The notes below the pieces were generated by a model. That model saw only the letters and a program-made list of their open reading frames with translations, was not told where the DNA came from and ran no database searches. Positions 10,555-20,700 of a DNA stretch of 64,000 nt are shown here, piece after piece. A program made the translations under genes and the position numbers. The number at the start of each line of letters is the position of its first letter. Position 1 is the first letter of the stretch. This DNA comes from Roseiarcus sp963798015 (GTDB lineage Bacteria; Pseudomonadota; Alphaproteobacteria; Rhizobiales; Beijerinckiaceae): positions 5,241 through 69,240 of the forward strand of contig CAWCSA010000011.1 of assembly GCA_963798015.1 (NCBI GenBank). The letters run 5' to 3'.

Positions 10555-10644
10555 GAGCAGATTGCAAGTCCGTCGAATTGGGCAATGGTGGCGCGGTCCG
10601 TAGTTCGTCAATAGACGGGCTATCGAGCGTGGCTACAATTGGCC
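10555..10644. repeat. Dispersed palindromic repeat, copy A (degenerate)
   Basis: About 90 bp resembling 30164-30250 along the whole length: both begin GAGCAG, share TCCGTCGAAT and GGCGCGGTC, and end with ATCGAGCG-GGCTACAATTGGCC (one variable base). The central hairpins are eroded here. It lies just upstream of the CMD-family gene and may form part of its leader. Confidence 0.65.
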
Positions 10645-10679
10645 CATCTCTAGCATGAGGCAAAACAGCGAGGCATGTC

Positions 10680-11261
10680 GTGAGCAAACCGCCGATCAGC
10701 CGATTTCCCGCGCCAAAACTTGCCGATCTGCCGAAGGACATTCGCGAGCGGATCGAAGCGGTGCAGGAAAAGTCGGGCTTCGTGCCCAACGTCTTTCTCG
10801 CGCTCGCGCGACGGCCGGAGGAGTTCCGCGCCTTCTTCGCCTATCATGACGCGCTGATGGAAAAGCCGGGGACTTTAAGCAAGGCCGAGCGCGAGATGAT
10901 CGTGGTCGCGACGTCGGGCGTCAACAACTGCACTTATTGCGTCGTCGCCCACGGCGCGATCCTGCGCATCCGCGCCAAGAATCCGCTGATCGCCGATCAG
11001 GTCGCCGTCAATTATCGCAAAGCTGATCTCGTCCCAAGGCACAAGGCGATGCTCGATTTCGCCATCAAGGTCACTGAGCGCTCGCACGCGATCGACGACG
11101 CAGATTACGAGGGACTGAAGAGCCACGGCTTCTCCGACGACGACGCCTGGGACATCGCGGCCATCGCCGCCATGTTCGCGATGTCCAACCGGCTCGCCAA
11201 CGCGTTCTCGATCAGAGCCAACGACGAATTCTATGCGATGGGTCGCGAGACTCTGGGCTGA
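10680..11261 (+). CDS. Peroxidase-related / CMD (AhpD-like) family protein
   Basis: 193 residues, intact. Carboxymuconolactone decarboxylase-like, peroxidase-related family: it has the AhpD-type redox motif NNCTYCVVAHG (about residues 83-93) with a CxxC pair and a following His, and an all-helical sequence. Proteins of this kind reduce peroxides or work with thiols, but this branch is not assigned a substrate. Start is GTG 10680. Its 3' end seems to be partly duplicated about 115 bp downstream. Confidence 0.8.
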   Translation: MSKPPISRFPAPKLADLPKDIRERIEAVQEKSGFVPNVFLALARRPEEFRAFFAYHDALMEKPGTLSKAEREMIVVATSGVNNCTYCVVAHGAILRIRAKNPLIADQVAVNYRKADLVPRHKAMLDFAIKVTERSHAIDDADYEGLKSHGFSDDDAWDIAAIAAMFAMSNRLANAFSIRANDEFYAMGRETLG

Positions 11262-11342
11262 GTGGCGCTCTCGCAGGCGCGAGCCATTGCGACTTTCGCT
11301 ACAGGCGATCACGAGGGAGTGAGTGAAGAGTCAGGCGTCCCG

Positions 11343-11382
11343 CGATGAATTCTATGTGATTGGACAGGAGAGCCGAGCTGAG
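11343..11382 (+). pseudogene. Tail fragment similar to the CMD-family gene
   Basis: About 40 bp resembling the last codons of the preceding gene: RDEFYVIGQESRAE here against NDEFYAMGRETLG-stop at 11221-11261, with GAATTCTATG identical. It reads like the tail of a diverged paralog. Short, so chance cannot be fully excluded. Confidence 0.4.
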
Positions 11383-11444
11383 ACAGGAACCGCCAAGGGC
11401 TCGGGCGGGTTTCTGCGCAGGTTATCATCACCAAGGTGGGATGA

Positions 11445-12761
11445 ATGCGACTCGGATTTCTCGTTCTCCTGTGCCTTGTTGGCGCGGCGCCGGCGTTTGC
11501 GGACGAGGCAGTCCGCACTGGCGCCGCAGCATTCGGCGACTGGCGTACGGACGCGCCGGGCGCGCGCCGCCTGATCAGGCCCGCCGACCTGCCGGCGCCG
11601 TTCGCTACGCGCTCGACGGCGAACCTGTCGAAGCACGAAGCGCGGACCGACGCCGAAATTCCAAAGGCGCCGCCAGGGTTCGCGGTCGATCTTTTCGCCA
11701 CCGGGCTCAACATGCCGCGCGTCCTTCGCGTCGCGCCGAATGGCGACATCTTCGTTGCGGAAACCGGGGCGGGGGACGTGCGGGTCTTCCGCCTGGGAGC
11801 CGGCTCCGGACCGGCCAAAGGCGAGATCTTCGCCGCCGGCTTGCAGCGACCGTACGGGATCGCTTTCTACCCGTCAGGACCAGATCCGAAGTTTGTCTAT
11901 GTCGCGTCGCCGGACTCCATCGTGCGCTTTCCCTATCGCAGCGGAGAGGTGAAAGCCGCCGGCCCTGCAGAAAAGATCGCAACCTTGCCGAGCGGCGGCG
12001 GCCATTGGACGCGAGATCTCGCGTTCTCGCCTGATGGCAAGACGCTGTTCGTTTCGGTCGGCTCCGGCAGCAACGTTGACGAGGGCGTGCCGAAACCGAA
12101 TCAGAGCCAAATTGGCGGGGCTCCGATCGGCGCTTCGTTTGGCGATGAGGCGCGCCGCGCCGACGTGCTCGCTTTCGATCCTGACGGCAAAAACGAGCGT
12201 GTCTATGCGACCGGCATTCGCAATTGTTCCGGCCTCGCGGTCCAGCCCGGAACGGGCGCCCTCTGGTGCGCCGTCAACGAACGCGATGGACTTGGCGACG
12301 ATCTGCCGCCGGACTATGCGACGCATGTCACCCAAGGCGCCTTCTATGGCTGGCCCTGGTACTATCTCGGCGACCATCAGGACCCGCGCCACAAGGACGA
12401 GCGGCCTGATCTCGCGAGCCACATCACGACGCCCGACATTTTCATTCAGGCGCATTCCGCGCCGCTCGCCATCGCGTTCTATGGCGCGGATCAGTTTCCT
12501 TCCGACTACAAGGGCGACGCCTTCGTCACGCTGCACGGTTCGTGGAACCGGGCCAAGCGCACCGGCTACAAAGTTGTGCGGCTGATGATGAAAGACGGCA
12601 AGCCGACCGGCGAGTATGAGGATTTTCTTGTCGGCTTCGTTGGCGACGACAAGAGCGTCTGGGGTCGCCCGGTCGGCGTCGCGGTCGCGCCTGACGGTTC
12701 GCTGCTCGTCAGCGACGACGGCGGCGGCTCGATCTGGCGCGTGTCGTACAAGGGGAAGTGA
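11445..12761 (+). CDS. Sorbosone dehydrogenase-family beta-propeller protein
   Basis: 438 residues with a Sec signal peptide (MRLGFLVLLCLVGAAPAFA), so periplasmic. The rest is a six-bladed propeller of the soluble glucose/sorbosone dehydrogenase class: PPGFAVDLFATGLNMPRVL, APNGDIFVAETGAGDVRVF, GIAFYPSG, WTRDLAFSPDGKTLFVSVGS, GIRNCSGLAVQPGTGALWC, and a C-terminal GVAVAPDGSLLVSDDGGGSI. Family members use PQQ to oxidise sugars or aldehydes; the electron acceptor is unknown here and no cytochrome gene adjoins. Start ATG 11445 overlaps the GGTGGGATG context. Confidence 0.85.
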   Translation: MRLGFLVLLCLVGAAPAFADEAVRTGAAAFGDWRTDAPGARRLIRPADLPAPFATRSTANLSKHEARTDAEIPKAPPGFAVDLFATGLNMPRVLRVAPNGDIFVAETGAGDVRVFRLGAGSGPAKGEIFAAGLQRPYGIAFYPSGPDPKFVYVASPDSIVRFPYRSGEVKAAGPAEKIATLPSGGGHWTRDLAFSPDGKTLFVSVGSGSNVDEGVPKPNQSQIGGAPIGASFGDEARRADVLAFDPDGKNERVYATGIRNCSGLAVQPGTGALWCAVNERDGLGDDLPPDYATHVTQGAFYGWPWYYLGDHQDPRHKDERPDLASHITTPDIFIQAHSAPLAIAFYGADQFPSDYKGDAFVTLHGSWNRAKRTGYKVVRLMMKDGKPTGEYEDFLVGFVGDDKSVWGRPVGVAVAPDGSLLVSDDGGGSIWRVSYKGK

Positions 12762-12769
12762 CGCTTCGC

Positions 12770-14129
12770 TCAGTGCGAAAGCGCTTTCTCCATGCTGAGT
12801 CCAATGGAGAGGAGCCGATCGTCATCCCCGCCCGGGGCAAGAAACTGGACGCCTGTCGGCAAGCCCGCGGAATCCGTTCCCGATGGCAGCGCGAGGCCGC
12901 ACATGCGGAACAGGTTGCCGAGAAACGTATAGTGGATCGTGCGCAGGTTGGTGAGCCGGAACAGTTCGTCGTCCCCTTCGAGCGGAGCAATTGCAGGCGC
13001 GGTCATGGGCGTCGTCGGCAACACCAGGAGCGCTCCCTTCAATTCGTCGCTCAGCGCGGCGATGAGTTCCTCGCGGCCGCGCTGCAGGTTGAGCGCGTCA
13101 CGCTCGCTGACCCGGCCGCCAATGGCTCGCCTCACCACCCGGCGATCCATGCGTTGAGCGTCAGCGGAATCAAAGATCGCGCGATGTTCGGCATAGGCCT
13201 CGATCGCGACGAACGAACCATATTGCGCGGACAGCGCGCGCATTGCGGCAATCTGGGGGATCGGCCTCGACGTGACTTTCGCGCCAGCCGCGCCCAGCCT
13301 GTTCAAGGTGGAATCGAGATTGGCCGCGACCGCGGGCTCAGCGTCGTCGATCCCGGTCTTGTCGGGCACGACGAATTCCACCCCGCTCAAATCGACCGGG
13401 CGCACGGGATTGGTCGACTGGCCCCGCAGCGCCATCTCGATCAGCACGCAATCCTCGACCGTGTGCGCCAGCGGGCCGATCGTGTCGAGCGTATGTGAAA
13501 GCGGAAACACGCCCTGCTTGTCGATCCGCCCCTCGCTGGTCTTGAACCCGACAATGCCGCAAAAGCCGGCGGGGGCGCGTATCGAACCGCCGGTGTCGCT
13601 GCCAATGGCGCAAGGCGAAAGGCCGCCGGCGACCGCGACCGCCGCGCCCGACGAGGATCCTCCGGCAATACGAGGCGTCGCCGGGTCATGGGGATTCCTC
13701 GGCGTCCCGAAATGCGGATTGAGCCCCAGCGCCGAAAAGGCGAATTCCGAGAGATTGGTCTTACCCAGCGCGACCATCCCCGCCGCAGCCAGATTGGCGG
13801 CGATCGGCGCGTCTTTTTCTTTCGGCGGCGAGTTCGGCATAGAGCGCCGACCCCGCGGTCGTGCGCTCGCCCGCCATGTCGACAAGGTCTTTCCACGCGA
13901 TCGGCACGCCATCGAGCGGGCCTGCCGCATGTCCCTCACGATGACGCTTGCGGCTCGCTTCCGCTTCGTCCAGAGCGCGCGTGCGGGTGACGAGAATGAA
14001 CGACGGATTGTTGCGGTCGCGCTCAATGCGATCCAAAAAGAATTCCGCAGCCTCCACCGGATCGAGGCTGCCTTTCGCGATGCGGCGCCCGATCTCCGCG
14101 GCGGATTTCTTTTCCAGATTGTCGATCAT
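12770..14129 (-). pseudogene. Amidase (amidase-signature family), frameshifted
   Basis: About 450 codons from ATG 14129 (MIDNLEKKSAAEIGRRIAKG). All three catalytic elements of the Ser-cisSer-Lys triad are encoded: Lys in GVPIAWKDLVD, Ser in AGGSSSGAAVAVAGG, and the nucleophile in GSDTGGSIRAPAGFCG. Near 13825 the frame changes between TTAGSALYAELAA and KEKDAPIAANLAAAGMVALG; one extra G on the minus strand explains it. The Lys is in the first frame and both Ser in the second, so no active enzyme is made unless this is a sequence error. Confidence 0.85.
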
Positions 14130-14301
14130 GGTGCGCGAGGCCTCCGTTCGGGCGAGCCTACCGCGATCGTTCGCTTCGATAAATAACGAAGGTAAACCGC
14201 GGCAATGCGGGCGCCGCTCGAGGCGGAAGCGGCAGAAGCAAGATGTTTTGTGATTGACCGGCCCGGCGTGGTTTTAGCGCCGGGCGCGCGCGGAGCGATG
14301 C

Positions 14302-15599
14302 TCAGTTGGTTGTCATCGTGTTCAGACCGATCGCGTTGCCCATCGCTTCGTAGCCTGCGGGGTTGGGATGAAGATTGTCTCCCTTGCCGTATTTCGGCTG
14401 GGCATAGCCGGGCTTCTGAGGATCGACGATGACCTTGTCGAAGTCGATGATTCCGTCGAAGGCGCCGCTGCGAATGAAGTCGTCCAGCGCCACGCGGATC
14501 TTCTCTTTCTCGGGCGTGTAATAGCCTTCGAACGGCGTCCCCGCGAATGCGTCGCCGAAAGGCGTGAGGGTCGCGCCAATGATGCGCAGACCACGGGCAT
14601 GGGTGCGCGCGATCAATTGCTTGTAGCCTTCGATGATTGCCTCGGCGGTCGGCTCGGGATCATGCAGCGCCAGGCCGCTGCCGGGCCAGCCAAGATCGTT
14701 GATGCCCATCATCAGGATCACCGTGTCCGCCTTCGGCTGACTGAGGACGTCGGTGTCGAAGCGCGCCAGCGCATTGGTTCCCATCCGGTCGGACAAAACC
14801 TTGGCGCCCGACATGCCTTCGTTCAAGACCGCGACCGGCGGTCCGCCAACCTTTGCGAGCCGCTCGGCCAGGCGGTCGGGCCAGCGGTCGTTGCCATCGA
14901 CGGTTGAGCCATCGCCATCGGTGATCGAATCGCCGAACGCGACGACAGCGCGCGCCCCTGCCGGCGCATCGACCAGGATCTCACTCAAGAGAACGCGTTG
15001 CGTCAGTTTGGAATCGGCCTTGAAGTCGACGCCAGCGACCTGGTTCCCAGCCCCGAGGTAGACGGTCTGGTGTCCGTCCCAATGGATGGTGCTCAATGGC
15101 GTGACGTCCGGAAGATAAAGACTAACCGGGACGAGAGCGAGCGGGTCGACGCTCATCTCGACAGGGTCGCTGATCGCCGGCGCGCCCGGGGAATGACGAT
15201 GGTCGGATTCCCGTCGAACGTCACCCGGTGAGCGGACCCGTCTTTGATCTTGCCGCCCTCTCCTGCCACCGCGATATCCGCTGCGCCAATCGTCAGCGGC
15301 GTCGTTCCATATTCATTCGACAGCACGATCCGCACACGGCTGCCGCCGATGCTGAGCCGCGCTGTCTGGCGGATGGTCTGCTTCCACAAATTGGCGGGCA
15401 TGCCGAGCGGCACCGGAAAGTCCGGTCCCCAGGCCGGCTGCGGGCTCGACGTCCACGAGCCGATCCAATTGCCGGCGTCCGCGGCCCTCGAGGCAGGAGA
15501 GAATCCAACAACGCCGGCAAGCGTGAGCGCAAAAGATGCCGCGCGCCAATTGATCTTTGCAATGGCGGACGCACGGCGGGAAACCACACGATCAATCAT
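14302..15599 (-). pseudogene. Secreted SGNH/GDSL hydrolase, frameshifted
   Basis: Starts at ATG 15599 (MIDRVVSRRASA) with GAGGAAG just upstream and a signal peptide ending near SRAADAG. The first frame covers an N-terminal jelly-roll-like part (NWIGSWTSSPQPAWGPDFPV). The SGNH blocks are in the second frame: AFGDSITDGDG (nucleophile Ser), NEGMSG, MGINDLG and the Asp-x-x-His block GDNLHPN. Near 15187 one base appears lost in a C/G run (PTIVIP to GAPAISDPVEMSVDP). Separate translation of the second half from ATG 15156 is possible but would lack export. Confidence 0.82.
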
Positions 15600-15804
15600 G
15601 TCTTCCTCCCCAAAAGCTTTTTTAGCGACTAGCAAACACGCGTTTGGAGCGTGTCACCGGTAACAAGTTTTGGCGGGGCTCGAATGAGAAGTCAGCACAA
15701 CCGATTGGCGGGACGTTCGGTCGGCGCGGCTCTCGCAAACACAAGCCGCGCTCGGCGATTGCGCTGCGATATAAGCGTTCCGACTTACCGGCGAGGAGGC
15801 GAAC

Positions 15805-16296
15805 TTGCGAACCTTAAGCGCATTCTTGATTCTTGCGGCCATGGCATCGTCGGCGCCGGCGTTCGCCACCGATCCGTTTCCAGTCAGCGGCGCGGCGAAG
15901 CTCGCGGCCTATTCGGTCTGCCGCTCTGCGGTGATCGTCGACATGGGGCCGGTGGGCTCGAATTCCTCCGCCGAGTGCACCGGCATCGTGAAGACGCTCG
16001 ACGGATCAAAAACTTTGGATAACCTCGCGATCCGCTGCATCGAGGAAGCGAAGGCGCGGCACGAGAGCTATGCCTTCAGCGGCACGTGCATTCAGACCGA
16101 CGGCGACGGCGACAAGATTTTCATGAGCTACGAGGGTCCGGAAAGCGGCACGATCGAGTGGATCGGTGGGACAGGCAAATACCAGGACATCCTTGGCAAG
16201 GGAACGTGGTCGGTCGCCGACGCGCCTGGCAACAATGCGCAGCTTTTCGCGTTCACGTTTAGCTATGATGTGAATTGGACGTCGAAGACGAAGTGA
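15805..16296 (+). CDS. Secreted hypothetical protein
   Basis: 163 residues starting at TTG 15805, which has GAGGAGG 5-6 nt upstream. A signal peptide (MRTLSAFLILAAMASSAPAF) precedes the mature part. I do not recognise a family with confidence. The segment GTIEWIGGTGKYQDILGKGT resembles the GGTGKY-type turn of allene-oxide-cyclase-like barrels found in small secreted proteins. Four Cys (SVCRS, SAECTG, IRCIEE, GTCIQT) could form two disulfides. No operon partner. Confidence 0.65.
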   Translation: MRTLSAFLILAAMASSAPAFATDPFPVSGAAKLAAYSVCRSAVIVDMGPVGSNSSAECTGIVKTLDGSKTLDNLAIRCIEEAKARHESYAFSGTCIQTDGDGDKIFMSYEGPESGTIEWIGGTGKYQDILGKGTWSVADAPGNNAQLFAFTFSYDVNWTSKTK

Positions 16297-16310
16297 GGCG
16301 CCGTGCTCCC

Positions 16311-16461
16311 CTTCTCCCTCGGGGAGAAGGGGGGGCCATAGTGCGTTCGGACGGACGCCCGTCCTGCCGTACGGGCTATGGGCGGCGGATGAGGGAACCA
16401 GGCGGTCGACACGCATGCCCTCATCCCCGACCCTTCTCCCTGAGGGAGAAGGGGGAAAGGA
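16311..16461. repeat. Palindromic intergenic repeat (CCTTCTCCC family), copy 1
   Basis: Contains two hairpins of the form CCTTCTCCC-tc-GGGGAGAAGG and CCTTCTCCCTGAGGGAGAAGG, separated by GATGAGGG/CCCTCATCC sequence. A related arrangement occurs at 47156-47262. Such elements between genes are common in Hyphomicrobiales; their role is unknown. Confidence 0.75.
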
Positions 16462-16472
16462 GACTGAATCCC

Positions 16473-16870
16473 ATGTCGATCCCCCCGAAGCCGGCCCAGA
16501 TCATCCCCTATCTCCTTTATCGCGATGTTGGCGCGGCGCTCGATTTTCTCGCTCGCGCGTTTGGCTTCAAGGAGGAAATGCGCGCCGGCACGCCGAGCCG
16601 TGGCAGCACGGGGAGGCCTTGTTTCAGGGCCAGCTCGTGATGATGGGACAAGGAGCGCACGAGGGCAGCATGCAATCGCCTCGTGATGTCGGCGGGGCGA
16701 CGATGGGCGTGTTCATCTACCTCGATGAGGTCGACACGCACTACGAAGTCGCCAAGGCGGCCGGCGCCGAAATCGTCCATCCGCCGAAGGACGTCGAATA
16801 CGGCCGGACCTATTGGGCAAACGATCTCGAGGGACGTCCCTGGTTCTTCACCACGCCGGCGAAAGGGTAG
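16473..16870 (+). pseudogene. VOC/glyoxalase-family protein, frameshifted
   Basis: Start ATG 16473 with AAGGAG upstream. The N-terminal part MSIPPKPAQIIPYLLYRDVG continues AALDFLARAFGFKEEMRAG, the first beta-alpha unit of a vicinal-oxygen-chelate domain. Near 16600 the frame shifts by one before HGEALFQGQLVMMGQGA, and the second unit follows (GGATMGVFIYLDEVDTHYEV, HPPKDVEYGRTYWANDLEG). Corrected, it would be about 132 residues, usual for single-domain PhnB-like members. Confidence 0.78.
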
Positions 16871-16980
16871 AGTCGTCGCTCACCCCGTCGGGCCCGATGG
16901 CGGCAAGTACTCTTTCGGAAAATTTCTGGGTAGTCTTACGCATTGCCGGTCACTCTGGTTGATGCGCTATTGCTCCGGTT

Positions 16981-17741
16981 GTGATCCGAATTGTCTGCAT
17001 GGCTCTCGCCGCGATCGCTCTGAGCCTTGTTCTTGGCGAACCAGCCCAAGGCAGGGCTGACGATCCTCCAACGATCGCGCCCCAAAGCGGCTCATTGGAC
17101 GCGGGGCTCGGCTTCAGTTTTCCAAGCATAAAGACGCGGCGGGCCCTGAGCGGCATCGCTTGTCAGGTGAGAAAGTCTCGTGAGCGCCTTTGCCTCGCGG
17201 TGTTCGATGAAGGCGCGGAAGCGCGCCACCTTGTGATCAACGACGACTTTCGGGCAAGCGCTGCGTCGACATTGAAGGCCTCGCCGTCAAGAACGGGCGA
17301 CTGTTCTTCGGCTTTCGTGGGACCGTGGACGAAGGGAAGGTCCAAATTCTGGCGGTCGACGCGAATGGATTGTTCAGCGGCAAAGATGCGCGGCCGACTC
17401 GGGTCAGCATTGATGTCGGCAAAGGCCGTGCGATCCGCGACCTGCTTGCCGTGAGCGATGGCGTCCTCGTGCTGGCTGACCCCGACGACGATGAGAACAA
17501 TGCGAGCGTCGGATGGATCGTCTCGCGCTGGCACGGGCAAGAAACATCCAATCCCGACGGCCGGATCAAGGCCTTGGCCACTCTCGATCTGAGCAACGGG
17601 AAACCTCACTCCTGCGATCACGAACCACGACCCGAGGCCCTGACGCTCACCACTGACTACCCGGTAAACCCTACGATGCGATCATTTTTCTCCGACGGCA
17701 TGTGCGACGGCGGCGCGCTTCGTTTCACGATTCCGCGTTAA
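16981..17741 (+). pseudogene. DUF3616-type protein, frameshifted
   Basis: A secreted protein with a signal peptide (MIRIVCMALAAIALSLVLGE) from GTG 16981. The first frame runs to VINDDF; from about 17250 the coding sense moves to another frame reading GKRCVDIEGLAVKNGRLFFG, FRGTVDEGKVQILAVDANGL and VLVLADPDDDENN. The CDIEGLA-type and FRGPV-type segments recall DUF3616 proteins, whose function is unknown. Ends RFTIPR at 17741, 4 nt inside the convergent hydantoinase gene. Confidence 0.68.
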
Positions 17742-20700
17742 GGCTTCGCCCTGCCCCACCCTCCCCCGGTCGGGGTGATAATCTCGACCGCCTCGCCCGC
17801 TTCGACTTTCGTCTCGGCGCAGCCAGGGAGAACCTCGATGCGGCCGTCATTGCGCCGGACAGAATTGCGGCCGAGTTCGCCCGGCTCCCCGCCCATCATG
17901 CCGGGATTGGTGACAGCGCGATAACCGCTGAGAATCGCGGCCTGCATCGGCCTTAAGAAACGGACGCGCCTCAGCGTGCCGTCGCCCGCGCGCTGCTCGC
18001 CCTTGCCGCCAGAGCCGCGACGGATGTGGAAATCCTCGAGCACCACCGGAAAGCGGCTCTCCAGCACTTCGGGATCGGTCAGGCGTGAATTGGTCATATG
18101 AACGTGAACCGCGCTCGCGCCGTCAAAGCCCGGGCCTGCGGGCGCGCCGGAGCAGATGGTCTCGTAATATTGATAAGTGTCGTCGCCGAAGGTGAAGTTG
18201 TTCATCGTTCCCTGCGACGAACCGAGCGCTCGCAGTGCGGCAAACAACGTGTTGGTCACGATCTGCGACACTTCGACATTGCCGGCGACCACCGCGGCCG
18301 GGTATTTGGGCGACAGCATCGAGCCCTCCGGCACGATGATGCGGATCGGCCGCAGGCAGCCGGCGTTCATCGGGATATCGTCGTCGACCATGACCCGAAA
18401 CACGTAGAGGATCGCGGCGCGCGTCACCGGCTCAGGCGCGTTGAAATTTGATGCCTGCTGCGGCGAAGTGCCGGTGAAATCAACTGTCGCTTCGCGCTTC
18501 TGTTTGTCGACGCTGATCTTGACCTTGATCACCGCGCCCTGATCGGAGAGGCTCTCAGCCTCACCGTCGGCCAGCTTGTCGATCACGCGGCGCACGCTTT
18601 CGTCCGCGTTGTCTTGAACGTGGCCCATATAGGCCTCGACCACTTCAAGCGAAAACATCTCGACCATGCGCTTAAGCTCGCGCACGCCCTTTTCATTGGC
18701 CGCGATCTGCGCCTTGAGGTCATTGACGTTCTGCAGCGGATTGCGCGCGGGATAAGGCCCGCTCTTGAGCAGCGTATAGAGTTCGCGCTCGCGAAAACGG
18801 CCACGATCGACGAGCAGAAAGTTGTCGATATAGATCCCCTCTTCATGGATCGAGGTCGCCAGCGGACTGATCGAGCCAGGCGCCGTTCCGCCAATGTCGG
18901 CATGGTGGCCGCGTGAAGCGGTCCAGAACAGAAGCGTATCGCCGCGTTCGTCGAAGACTGGCGTGCAGACCGTGATGTCCGGCAGATGCGTGCCACCATT
19001 GTAAGGGGCGTTGAGAGCGAACACGTCGCCCGGACGGATGCGTCCTTTGTTATCGCGAATGATCGACTCGACCGAACGATCCATCGAACCCAGATGCACC
19101 GGCATGTGCGGCGCGTTCGCGATCAGGCGTCCCTCGCGGTCGAACAGAGCGCAGGAAAAGTCGAGCCGCTCCTTGATGTTGACCGAATAGGCGGTGTTCT
19201 GCAGCGTCACGCCCATCTGCTCGGCGATCGACATGAAGAGATGATTGAAGATTTCGAGCATGACCGGGTCGGCTTTGGTTCCGAGCGCCTCGCGCCGCGG
19301 CATGGGCTCGACGCGTGTCATCACCACATGGTTTTTTGCTGTGATCCCGGCGCGCCAGCCCTGTTCGACGACGATCGTCTGATGCGGCTCGATGATGAGC
19401 GCCGGCCCATCGACTTCGGCGCCAATCGCTAGCGCCTCGCGCAAAAACACATTCGCCTCGCGCCAGCGCCCATGCGAAAAGAACCGCGTCGCGCGGGCGG
19501 GTTGTAGCTGCGCTCGGTGAGCGCGGCCGACGCGGTCAGCGACCGCGGCTACACTCCGCTCGATGAGCCGCGCCGCGCCGCCTACGGCCTCAATCGACAC
19601 CGCCTCGATCACGAGCGCCTTCTCTCGATCAATGAAGCCGAAGCGGCTTTTGTGCGCGCTTTCGAACGCGCGCCGCATGGCCGCCGGCGTCGAGAGCGGA
19701 ACCTCGATCGTCGTATCGGAGCCCGAATAGCGCAGCTGCGCGCGACGATGGACCTTGATCGCCTCCTGCGCGACCCCCTGCCCCTCGACCTCGGCGACCG
19801 CCGCGCGCGAGAGCTCTTTCACGATGGCGGCGATCCGAACGAGCGCTTCGATGCGAAGCGGCTCGTCGATTCCTTGCGCCCGCTGGGCGGCGATGTCGGC
19901 CAGTCCCATGCCATAGGCTGAAAGCAGCGACGAAAATGGATGGATGAGGACGGTTGAAATCGCCAGCGCGTCGGCGACGTAGCAGGCGTGCTGGCCGCCC
20001 GCGCCACCGAAACAATTGAGCGCATAGCGCGTGACGTCATAGCCCCGCGCGACTGAAATCGTCTTGATCGCCTCGGCCATCTTTGCAACGGCAATGGCGA
20101 GAAATCCGTCGGCGACCGCCTCCGGCTCCCGCCCGTCGCCGATATCGCGGGCGAGCGCGGCAAAGCGCTCCCGCACGATTGTGTCGTCGAGCGGCTCGTC
20201 GCTGCCAGGGCCGAACACTTTTGGGAACAGATTGGGGATCAGCTTGCCCGTCATCAGATTGGCGTCGGTGACCGTGAGCGGGCCGCCGCGGCGATAGGCG
20301 GCCGGTCCGGGATCGGCGCTGGCTGAAGCTGGACCGACACGAAAGCGCGCGCCGTCGAAAGACAGGATCGAGCCGCCCCCCGCGGCGACGGTATGGATCT
20401 TCATCATTGGCGCGCGCATGCGCACGCCCGCGACTTCAGTCTCGAAGGCGCGCTCGAATTGCCCATCGAAATGAGCGACGTCGGTCGAAGTGCCGCCCAT
20501 GTCGAAGCCGATGATGCGCTTGAACCCCGCGCTGATGCCCGTACGCGCCATCGCCACCACGCCCCCAGCTGGACCTGACAGGATCGCGTCCTTGCCGGCG
20601 AATAAGCCTGCCGAAGTGAGCCCGCCCGACGACATCATGAACATCACGCGCGCGCCGGTGCGCTCGATGTCGAGATCGCGCGACACCTGCCCCACGTAGC

